From positions 1 to 5,003 of the forward strand of contig JBBSDW010000195.1 in NCBI GenBank assembly GCA_038240295.1: a stretch of 5,003 nucleotides of DNA. Reading direction: 5' to 3'. Both the position numbers and the translations under genes were made by a program. Below, piece after piece: positions 1-5,003 of this stretch (positions are counted from its first letter, which is position 1; every line of letters begins with the position of its first letter). The notes below the pieces were generated by a model. That model was given only the letters and a program-made list of their open reading frames with translations. It ran no database searches and was not told the origin of the DNA. The DNA comes from JABDDM01 sp038240295. Its GTDB lineage: Bacteria > Bacteroidota > Ignavibacteria > Palsa-1295.

Positions 1-3000
1 GATGGTAAGGTTGTCGTTGACCTGTCCGTCTGTCAGACCGTTACCGATCTGCGAAGCATTGATCGTTGTCGTACCGAGATTGACAGCAGTGATGACGTTG
101 TCACCGGTTGCTGCAGATGCGTTGATCGTGTTTGCACCCGGCGTACCAGTGACGTCACCCGCAAGCGAGAGCGCGCCGACCGAATTGTCAACGTAGTTCT
201 TCGTTGCTGCATCCTGTGCAACAGACGGATCGACAACGTTGTGGATCTGATTCGTACCGAGATCGGCAGCACCTGTCAGGTTAAGCGAGGAGCCACTGAG
301 TGTGGTGAACGCGCCTGTCGAAGGCGTTGTCGAGCCGATTGGTGAATTGTCGATCACGCCACCATTGACGGTAAGGTTATCGGCCACCTGCGCATCGGTC
401 AAGCCAGCACCGATCATTGTGGGATTGATTGTAGCTGTACCAAGATTTACTGCGCCGATGATGTTGTTGCCCGTCGCTGTTGTAACGCTGATCGAGTTCG
501 CGCCGGGTGTACCGACAACGTCACCCGCAAGCGCTACAGAACCGATCTGTGCATCGACGTAGCCCTTGTTTGCTGCGTCAGTCGCCGCTACTGGAGCGCC
601 AACATTGTTGACGACGTTGCTTCCGAAATCGGCTGTGCCAAGTACGTTAAGCGTCGTACCAGTAACTGTTGTAAAGGTACCCGCCGCCGAAGTAGAGGCG
701 CCGATCGCCGATCCATCGATCGTCGAATTCGTGATCGGTGAATTGTTGATCGTGCCACCGTTGATGGTAAGATCGTCGTGCACCTGCGCATCCGTCAACC
801 CCGAACCGATCTGCGTAGCATTGATCGTCGTCGAGCCGACATTGACTGCACCGATGATATTATTACCGGTGGTGGTGGTCGTGCTGATGACATTCGAACC
901 AGGAGCACCAGTAACATCGCCGGCAAGTGTTACAGCACCGACGCTGTTATCAACATAGTTCTTCGTCGCTGCATCCTGTGCCGCAGAAGGATCGACTACA
1001 TTGTGGATTTGATTGGTACCAAGATCGGCGGCACCCGTAAGGCTAAGCGCTGAACCACTAACGGTTGTGAATGCGCCGGTCGAAGGGGTTGTAGATCCGA
1101 TCGGCGAATTGTCGATCGATGAGTTCGTGACTGGCGAATTATCGATTGTCGAGTTAGTAATAGACGAGTTGGCGATAGGCGAGTTGGCGATAGGCGAGTT
1201 GGTGATCGTGCCACCGCTGATGGTCAGATTGTCGCTCACCTGTGCATCGCTCAGGCCGTTGCCGATCTGCGAGGCGTTGATCGTCGTCGTCCCGAGGTTT
1301 GTCGCTGCAATGATGTTATCACCGGTAGCGGCGGTCGGGTTGATCATGTTCGCTCCAGGAGTGCCGGTAACATCGCCTGCAAGCGCGATCGCGCCGACAG
1401 AGTTGTCAACGTAGTTCTTCGTTGCAGCGTCCTGCGCGGCAGATGGATCAGCCACATTATTTACCTGATTCGCACCGACGTCGATGGGTCCGGTCATGGT
1501 CAACGATGAAGCTCCCAACGATGTGAACGCGCCTGTCGAAGGCGTCGTCGAACCGATTGGCGAATTGTCGATCATGCCACCATTGATGGTGAGGTTATCG
1601 GCAACTTGCGCATCAGTGATGCCTGGGGCGATTCGCGTAGGGTCTAAAGTGCCAACAGTGCCGACGTTCACAGCTGCGATCACGTGATCGCCGGTCGTCG
1701 GACTGGTTGAATTCAGGACATTGGAGCCTGGTGCACCCATGATATCGCCGGCAAGCGGCGTCACAGTCCCGATAGCAGAATCGATGTAGCCTTTGTTTGC
1801 AGCGTCGGTCAGACTCGATGGCGTTCCGATGTTCTGCAAGCGTGCGCCGCTAAACGAGACGTTGCCTGTGCCGACGTTCACGTTGAGCGTGTCCGAACTG
1901 CCATCGCCAACGGTAAGATTCGTCGCGGTTGCACCGCCATTCAATGTCTGAAGGCCGGTCCATGTATTCGCATTACTCAGGTTCATTCCAAGAGTAACGT
2001 CGCTGCCAGTGACTGAACGAATCAAGGTTGAATCGTTCTGGACCGTGCCGGAAGTAACAGCACCCGACTGGCTGATCGACTGAACAAAACTTCCGGCGAC
2101 GGCAGAGCCATTCACGCGAAGCTGGATCTGGGTCTGGTCGATCTTATTCGAATCGACCGAGCCATTTGCAAGTTTGCCATTCGTTACAGAACCATCCGCA
2201 AGCTGCACGGTGCCAACACCTCCATTTACTATGCGGAGCTGACCGGCGTTGGTCTCGATCGTTTGGCTGTCAACGTTGACATTGATATGTCCAAGACCAT
2301 CGCGCTTGAGACCGTCACCAGCAACGAACGGATCGAGCTTGAGTCCGGTAACGCTGCCATCGATCAGTCGTGAACCGTTGATCGGATCGTTGCTCAACGA
2401 GAGCGTAACGGTTGCTGAATCACCGCCGCCTACAAGCCCTGGCCCTGCAATGATGTTTCGGATTCCACTCGCGGGGGCCGAGATCACGATCGCATGATTC
2501 GCTCCGTCAGGCTGCAGCACAATGCCAGGGCCTGCACTCACCTGAAAGTTGTTGGTGTTGTCGCCGTGAATTCCGTTGATCGTCGAAATGGTTGGCGCTT
2601 GAATAGGCAGAACGTTCGGATCGATATGTCCGGACGGATCGAGCGGATAGAGCATTCCGGGTGTCGGGACGATTGAGGCCGTTAGGCCATTGACCGCAGC
2701 TGCATTGAGAGCATACGGTGCAGCGGCCATCGCAGTCCTCGGCGACATCTCCGTCGAACCATCGACGGAGATCCCTACGAAATACTGCTGGTTGAAATTC
2801 ATCGACGCCGGGAAGCCGCCTGTGCTGGAACCGAGCGCGAGATTGAAGACGCCATTCTGGACGACCTGATTGGTAAAGGTCTCCGTAAAGATCACGACGC
2901 CCGAGGCATCGTAATAGTTTACAACGAATGAATGGGCTCCCGCAACAGGTTGACCGTTGTCTTGCAACTGTCCCTGATACGAGATCGAGCGTGGTACACC

Positions 3001-3090
3001 GGAAGTCTGGGCATTGACGAATTGGGCGCCCTGGATGGTCATGAGTGCTCCAGCGGCAAGGCCGAGCAACCAGGATCTACGTGATATCAT
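1..3090 (-). CDS. Secreted tail-fibre-like repeat protein, C-terminus outside window
   Basis: An open frame of 1030 codons runs from an ATG at 3090 to the window edge without a stop, and its repeats stay in phase throughout. In order it shows a signal peptide (1-27), an N-terminal domain (about 29-130) with ISYQGQLQDNGQPVAG at 36-51 and APYALNA at 124-130, and a beta-rich connector (about 131-428). The connector has GPGLVGGGDSATVTLSLS near 216-233, three x-L-x-[DN]-G-S-V repeats (241-247, 296-302, 306-312) and NTWTGLQTLNGG at 375-386. Five modules of 122-152 residues follow from residue 429. No cysteine is visible, aromatics are rare after residue 130, and Gly, Asn, Thr, Ser and Ala dominate. 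Such motifs (DAATKxYVD, IGxTTPxTGxF, GxGLxGGG) are familiar from phage tail fibres and from large exported proteins of Bacteroidota-like bacteria. I infer an extracellular, probably trimeric, fibre or adhesin. The missing C-terminus may carry a chaperone or sorting domain. No Shine-Dalgarno sequence precedes the ATG. The reading frame is certain; the function is not. Confidence 0.88.
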   Translation of the reverse strand, partial: MISRRSWLLGLAAGALMTIQGAQFVNAQTSGVPRSISYQGQLQDNGQPVAGAHSFVVNYYDASGVVIFTETFTNQVVQNGVFNLALGSSTGGFPASMNFNQQYFVGISVDGSTEMSPRTAMAAAPYALNAAAVNGLTASIVPTPGMLYPLDPSGHIDPNVLPIQAPTISTINGIHGDNTNNFQVSAGPGIVLQPDGANHAIVISAPASGIRNIIAGPGLVGGGDSATVTLSLSNDPINGSRLIDGSVTGLKLDPFVAGDGLKRDGLGHINVNVDSQTIETNAGQLRIVNGGVGTVQLADGSVTNGKLANGSVDSNKIDQTQIQLRVNGSAVAGSFVQSISQSGAVTSGTVQNDSTLIRSVTGSDVTLGMNLSNANTWTGLQTLNGGATATNLTVGDGSSDTLNVNVGTGNVSFSGARLQNIGTPSSLTDAANKGYIDSAIGTVTPLAGDIMGAPGSNVLNSTSPTTGDHVIAAVNVGTVGTLDPTRIAPGITDAQVADNLTINGGMIDNSPIGSTTPSTGAFTSLGASSLTMTGPIDVGANQVNNVADPSAAQDAATKNYVDNSVGAIALAGDVTGTPGANMINPTAATGDNIIAATNLGTTTINASQIGNGLSDAQVSDNLTISGGTITNSPIANSPIANSSITNSTIDNSPVTNSSIDNSPIGSTTPSTGAFTTVSGSALSLTGAADLGTNQIHNVVDPSAAQDAATKNYVDNSVGAVTLAGDVTGAPGSNVISTTTTTGNNIIGAVNVGSTTINATQIGSGLTDAQVHDDLTINGGTINNSPITNSTIDGSAIGASTSAAGTFTTVTGTTLNVLGTADFGSNVVNNVGAPVAATDAANKGYVDAQIGSVALAGDVVGTPGANSISVTTATGNNIIGAVNLGTATINPTMIGAGLTDAQVADNLTVNGGVIDNSPIGSTTPSTGAFTTLSGSSLNLTGAADLGTNQIHNVVDPSVAQDAATKNYVDNSVGALSLAGDVTGTPGANTINASAATGDNVITAVNLGTTTINASQIGNGLTDGQVNDNLTI
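700..744 (-). repeat. Three tandem 15-bp units (NSPIT, NSTID, GSAIG)
   Basis: This is the equivalent tract in module 3 of the repeat protein, with three five-residue units against seven in module 2. Modules 1 and 4 have a single NSPIG unit at 1552-1566 and 334-348. The third unit here begins with Gly instead of Asn, and the segment after it is ASTSAAGTF in place of the usual STTPSTGAF, so this is the most diverged module. Confidence 0.85.
1096..1200 (-). repeat. Seven tandem 15-bp units coding N-S-[PST]-[IV]-x
   Basis: Exactly 105 bases encode residues 631-665 of the repeat protein as seven five-residue units: NSPIA, NSPIA, NSSIT, NSTID, NSPVT, NSSID, NSPIG. The preceding GGTIT looks like a degenerate extra unit. 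An aliphatic residue at every fifth position with Ser two before it resembles the spacing of pentapeptide-repeat beta-solenoids, but the usual D/N just before the central residue is replaced by P, S or T. I infer a short beta-helical spacer. At DNA level the 15-bp period is perfect over 1165-1202. Confidence 0.92.
3010..3090 (-). other. Signal peptide of the repeat protein
   Basis: Residues 1-27 have a basic n-region (S3-R4-R5), a hydrophobic stretch (W7 to about A22) and a likely signal peptidase I site after V25-N26-A27, before Q28. This supports export and also supports the ATG at 3090 as the start. The n-region reads SRRSWLL, which resembles the twin-arginine pattern (S/T)RRx-aromatic-L, so Tat export is possible. 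A Sec signal that happens to contain two arginines is equally possible. Confidence 0.8.
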
Positions 3091-3200
3091 GGTACAAGAG
3101 TATTAAGTTGGCAAACAAAAAATGAGCGTTCGGTCACGGAAGCAGGATATATCGGGGCCGCTCGAGCAAGAACAACCTCCGCGAACTGCTGACGTTTACC

Positions 3201-3216
3201 TCACGTCCATACGTGA
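3201..3216. repeat. Perfect inverted repeat TCACGT-CCAT-ACGTGA
   Basis: Two 6-bp arms around a 4-base spacer lie about 110 bases upstream of the repeat-protein start and directly after the stop codon of the possible 54-residue ORF (minus-strand view). It could be an operator or a small RNA hairpin in the leader. No T-run follows, so it is not an intrinsic terminator. Confidence 0.35.
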
Positions 3217-3381
3217 TTAAGTTGACTGATTAACTAAAACAAAACAAACGTTGTGATCCCGGCGAGTGCAAGGCATGACCCGTTCAAGAATTTCTGCGGC
3301 AACCCGGAAGTCTCCAAGTCTGCCGCTTTCAACGATCGAATTCGGATGGTAAGCAACCGATGAAAGAAGTACGTCGATCAT
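3217..3381 (-). CDS. Possible small ORF, 54 residues, unrecognised
   Basis: An ATG at 3381 opens 54 codons ending in TAA at 3217-3219. I do not recognise the product, which begins MIDVLLSSVAYHPN and has a helix-like centre (GDFRVAAEILERVM, residues 23-36) with two Cys (38, 46). There is an in-frame stop a few codons upstream, so this is its natural start, and no Shine-Dalgarno is visible. In its favour are the candidate -10 element TACAAT about 50 bases upstream and an inverted repeat directly after the stop. Against it are its shortness and the lack of any family match I can name. It could equally be untranslated leader of the downstream repeat gene. Confidence 0.22.
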   Translation of the reverse strand: MIDVLLSSVAYHPNSIVESGRLGDFRVAAEILERVMPCTRRDHNVCFVLVNQST

Positions 3382-3430
3382 TTGCCACTACCGATGTTAA
3401 CGAATGCAAATTACGAAGAGGTAGGCGCGC

Positions 3431-3467
3431 ATTGTAACGGAAAGTTTAAATAATTCATTTTATTTAA
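3431..3467 (-). promoter_or_regulatory. Candidate promoter: TACAAT with AT-rich inverted repeat upstream
   Basis: On the minus strand TACAAT (3431-3436) matches five of six bases of the sigma-70 -10 hexamer. Just upstream is an AT-rich patch with a perfect 8-bp inverted repeat, TTAAATAA / TTATTTAA, at 3446-3467 with a 6-base loop. No good -35 hexamer sits at the right distance, and no Bacteroidota-type TAnnTTTG was found. It would point toward the 54-residue ORF and, some 340 bases on, the repeat protein. This is weak evidence. Confidence 0.25.
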
Positions 3468-3474
3468 TTTTAGA

Positions 3475-3497
3475 CCTGTTGCAATTTGCGAAACAGG
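3475..3497. repeat. Inverted repeat CCTGTT ... AACAGG
   Basis: Six-bp arms enclose 11 bases, and the enclosed part itself holds GCAA-T-TTGC. It sits next to the AT-rich patch in the middle of the intergenic region, a plausible place for a regulator site. Nothing else supports a function. Confidence 0.25.
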
Positions 3498-3628
3498 ACG
3501 GAGATGCTGACCGATTCTAATACTGTCAGGGAAGAACAAAGCAAAGTGACTTAAAATGAGCCAAAAAAGTAGTCACAGGAGAACAGTATCGCCCTTTTCA
3601 AGGCAGTTCGGGGAGTCGGATAAGCGCA

Positions 3629-3675
3629 CCACTAATCCTAACCACTCGCCCACTTTGCCCTAACACTACCTCACT
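3629..3675 (-). other. G-rich tract in the pepE 3' flank
   Basis: The minus strand carries six short G runs (two GGG and four GG) separated by 3 to 8 bases, starting about 20 bases past the pepE stop; the plus strand is correspondingly C-rich. In the pepE transcript this could fold as a two-tetrad G-quadruplex or act as a transcript-end element. It may also be plain compositional bias. Confidence 0.25.
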
Positions 3676-3691
3676 TCGATCGTGGCATTTC

Positions 3692-4405
3692 TCATTTACG
3701 GAGCAGAAAATCAAGGTTGTCACTGCTCCTAATTTCGCGAAGCGGATCGGCACCGTGAAATACCCTGGCAGGTTGTGATCCGATTAATTTTAGTGTGTCG
3801 TCGTTTCGCTCGAGCATCGTTCCTTCACGAAGTCCGACAATTGTGATCGTTGGATTCACTATGGTGAATTCCTTCAGGCGGTCGTCGCGAGTCTCGGCTC
3901 GGTGACCTTCTGGTACAACGTCGGTATAGTGTGCGTTGATCTGGAAGGGGACAAGCCCGATCGCGTCGAGGCTGGGCGAGGCAATGATCGGCATGTCATT
4001 CGTGGTCCGGATCGTTGGGCATGCGACGTTTGAGCCAGCACTCCATCCAATATAAGGGACGTGATCCTGGGCGACTCTCGTGCGAACCGCTTCGACAAGA
4101 CCAAATTTGTAAAGGTGCGCCAAAAGATGAAACGTATTACCTCCCCCAATCATGATCGCTTCAGCATTTTGCATGGCTCGTAGCTGATCCTCACTGCGAT
4201 GAATTGGGTCGAGCTCGTATCCCATGTCCGACATTCTTGCTGCCACCATTTCGGAGTATCGATCGAATGACATCGTCACCCCTGCAAACGGGATAAACAA
4301 TACGCGTCTGATATTAGGCCCCAAAAAACCTTTGATCTCGGGCTCAGGATACCCGAGAAACTGTTCGCCCTTATTCGTCGAATTGCTCAGCAGAAGAAGC
4401 TTCAT
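3692..4405 (-). CDS. pepE: Alpha-aspartyl dipeptidase (peptidase E, family S51)
   Basis: A 237-residue cytosolic serine peptidase that hydrolyses dipeptides with an N-terminal aspartate (Asp-X), recycling them to amino acids. It aligns from end to end with Escherichia coli/Salmonella PepE (229 residues): MKLLLLSNST at 1-10, FIPFAGVT at 37-44, GGGNTF at 87-92, YIGWSAG at 118-124, ACPTIRTTNDMPI at 128-140 and PEGH at 165-168. The nucleophile is Ser122 in GWSAG; Asp137 and His159 (in QINAH) align with the other known triad residues Asp135 and His157, offset by two. The start is the ATG at 4405, because homology begins exactly there. An in-frame GTG at 4465 would add 20 residues not seen in the family. 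No Shine-Dalgarno is visible. It lies 62 bases after prfC on the same strand, so co-transcription is likely. The C-terminus is about eight residues longer than in E. coli and differs in sequence. The intact TIRTTNDMP block argues against cyanophycinase. Confidence 0.96.
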   Translation of the reverse strand: MKLLLLSNSTNKGEQFLGYPEPEIKGFLGPNIRRVLFIPFAGVTMSFDRYSEMVAARMSDMGYELDPIHRSEDQLRAMQNAEAIMIGGGNTFHLLAHLYKFGLVEAVRTRVAQDHVPYIGWSAGSNVACPTIRTTNDMPIIASPSLDAIGLVPFQINAHYTDVVPEGHRAETRDDRLKEFTIVNPTITIVGLREGTMLERNDDTLKLIGSQPARVFHGADPLREIRSSDNLDFLLRK

Positions 4406-4467
4406 GCAATCGGAACGGGTTTGATTGGTGTGGATGCAAAGTGACAGAACTGCTGCAACGCGCACCT

Positions 4468-5003
4468 TTAGCGGGGCTCGCTTTCAAGCGCAGGCTGATC
4501 GTGGTAGGGAAAATCGGCCAGAGGAATATCTTTATTTTTCTCTGCAAAGTTCTGCAGTCCCCATTCACTCGTAAAAAGGATCACGTTATCGCCTTTCTTA
4601 TCTTCGGCGATAATCGCACCAAGTGGGATCGTCTTCGATTCAAGCAACTCATCGCTGACTTCCGGCGATACCCACCTGAGCATCTTCCAGTTTGTTGATT
4701 CGAGCCGGGAGGTTGCCCCGTATTCGCTTTCGAGACGCGCTTGAACCACCTCGAACTGCAGCGGACCAACTGCTCCTAAGATCGGAACACGAGAACCCTG
4801 TTTCGCATAAAATGCCTGTACAACACCCTCTTGCAAAAGCTGGTCGAGACCGTCACGGAATTGCTTGAACTTCGATGTATCGGGATTATGCATGAAGACA
4901 AAATGCTCGGGGGCGAAGCGCGGGATCTCATTATAGAGAATGGCTGGATCCTGCGTCAGTGTATCGCCGATGCCGAAGCCCGACTGACCGACAAGACCAA
5001 CGA
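4468..5003 (-). CDS. prfC: Peptide chain release factor 3, C-terminal part (5' end outside window)
   Basis: The visible 177 residues are the C-terminal third of RF3, the translational GTPase that removes RF1/RF2 from the ribosome after peptide release (the E. coli protein is 529 residues). Seen directly: IGDTLTQ near the edge (end of the beta-barrel domain), then IPRFAPEHF, a lysine-rich helix with GLDQLLQEGVVQAFY, and GAVGPLQFEVVQARLESEY at 4720-4776. The last is the hallmark of RF3 domain III and separates it from elongation factor G. The GTP-binding motifs lie off the window, so GTPase competence cannot be judged. The frame ends with TAA at 4468-4470 after a polar tail (ALESEPR). pepE follows 62 bases later on the same strand. 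No terminator is seen between them. Confidence 0.94.
   Translation of the reverse strand, partial: VGLVGQSGFGIGDTLTQDPAILYNEIPRFAPEHFVFMHNPDTSKFKQFRDGLDQLLQEGVVQAFYAKQGSRVPILGAVGPLQFEVVQARLESEYGATSRLESTNWKMLRWVSPEVSDELLESKTIPLGAIIAEDKKGDNVILFTSEWGLQNFAEKNKDIPLADFPYHDQPALESEPR

Larger units (their letters stand above)
1..1806 (-). repeat. Array of five 122-152-residue protein modules
   Basis: Modules begin at DAAxKxYxD and fall at 1432-1806 (125 residues), 976-1431 (152), 580-975 (132), 214-579 (122) and 1-213 (first 71 residues only). Each contains, in order, DAAxKxY[VI]D, LAGDxxGxPGxN, TGxxxIxAxN[VL]G, a D-x-Q-V-x-D-[ND]-L-T stretch, GG, one or more N-S-x-I-x units, then mostly GSTTPSTGAF and xDxGxNxxxNV. 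Starters come as DAATKNYVD (modules 2, 3, 5) and DAANKGY[VI]D (modules 1, 4). The repeats are strong at protein level but carry many synonymous differences in DNA, so they are old or maintained by selection rather than fresh duplications. Confidence 0.93.
3091..3691. other. Intergenic region with no confident gene
   Basis: About 600 bases separate the end of pepE from the start of the repeat protein. I see no tRNA, rRNA, insertion sequence or CRISPR structure. It holds several inverted repeats, an AT-rich patch, a C-rich (+ strand) tract next to pepE, one weak 54-residue ORF, and a 9-base direct repeat ATTAAGTTG at 3102-3110 and 3216-3224. A further 6-bp inverted repeat (GTGACT 3546-3551 / AGTCAC 3571-3576) encloses an A-rich run. 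No classic hairpin plus T-run terminator was found for pepE. The leader of the repeat-protein mRNA and its promoter should lie here. Confidence 0.7.

Noticed and set aside
700..1806. CRISPR or non-coding satellite interpretation of the repeats
   Set aside because: The period is 366-456 bases with 15-bp sub-repeats, the frame is open throughout, and conservation is at protein level; there are no short identical repeats with unique spacers.
2..2676. A series of plus-strand open frames of 60-133 codons opposite the repeat protein
   Set aside because: They mirror the repeat period of the minus-strand gene, have no independent motifs, and arise because its codons rarely give stops when read in antisense. 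The minus frame has a signal peptide and consistent in-phase repeats.
3091..3115. TAATACTCTTG as a promoter for the repeat protein
   Set aside because: It lies only a few bases before the ATG, differs from TAnnTTTG, and the upstream TTTG is not at the expected spacing.
3275..3437. Two plus-strand ORFs of about 25 codons (starting 3275 and 3360)
   Set aside because: Both are very short with no motif or start signal, and they overlap or lie beside the longer minus-strand candidate.
3600..3660. tRNA-like look on the minus strand (GGGCGAGTGGTTAGG ... CCGACTCCCC)
   Set aside because: There is no GGTTCGAnTCC T-arm, no pairing acceptor stem, and no cloverleaf could be drawn.
3556..3663. Plus-strand ORF of 35 codons starting MSQKSSHRRTV
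   Set aside because: Short, low complexity, no ribosome binding site, and it overlaps the G-rich tract on the other strand; nothing supports it as a gene.
3874..4893. Other-frame ORFs within pepE and prfC on both strands
   Set aside because: They overlap genes with clear family motifs and intact catalytic or hallmark residues, and show no features of their own.

Overview
The window holds three genes, all on the minus strand and all read right to left. At the right edge is the C-terminal part of peptide chain release factor 3 (prfC; its 5' end lies outside the window). Next, 62 bases on, is a complete alpha-aspartyl dipeptidase (pepE). After about 600 bases without a confident gene comes a very long secreted repeat protein that runs off the left edge (1030 codons visible, no stop reached). 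The two housekeeping genes are recognised from family motifs. The repeat protein is recognised by architecture only, and it is the interesting part of the window.

Organism: base composition is roughly balanced, and none of the visible starts has a clear Shine-Dalgarno sequence. The secreted protein pairs an N-terminal YQGxLxDxGxPVxG / APYALNA domain with tail-fibre-like repeats. This combination fits a member of the Bacteroidota/Chlorobiota side of bacteria (Ignavibacteria- or Kapabacteria-like lineages). That assignment is an inference from style, not from a marker gene.

Layout: 1-3090 (minus) is the secreted fibre-like protein. Its parts are a signal peptide (residues 1-27), an N-terminal domain to about residue 130, a beta-rich, Gly/Asn-rich connector to about residue 428, and then five modules (the last cut by the window edge), each starting with DAAxKxYxD. 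Each module carries a tract of five-residue units N-S-x-I-x whose copy number varies (1, 7, 3, 1). This variation accounts for most of the difference in module length: 122, 132 and 152 residues fit 122 + 5(n-1) exactly. 3091-3691 is an intergenic stretch with several inverted repeats, an AT-rich promoter-like patch, one weak 54-residue ORF and a strand-biased G-rich tract. 3692-4405 is pepE. 4468-5003 is prfC (partial).

Functionally, prfC and pepE are cytosolic (translation termination; Asp-X dipeptide turnover) and may be co-transcribed. The repeat protein is set off by a long gap, is exported, and is probably transcribed separately as a cell-surface or extracellular fibre.
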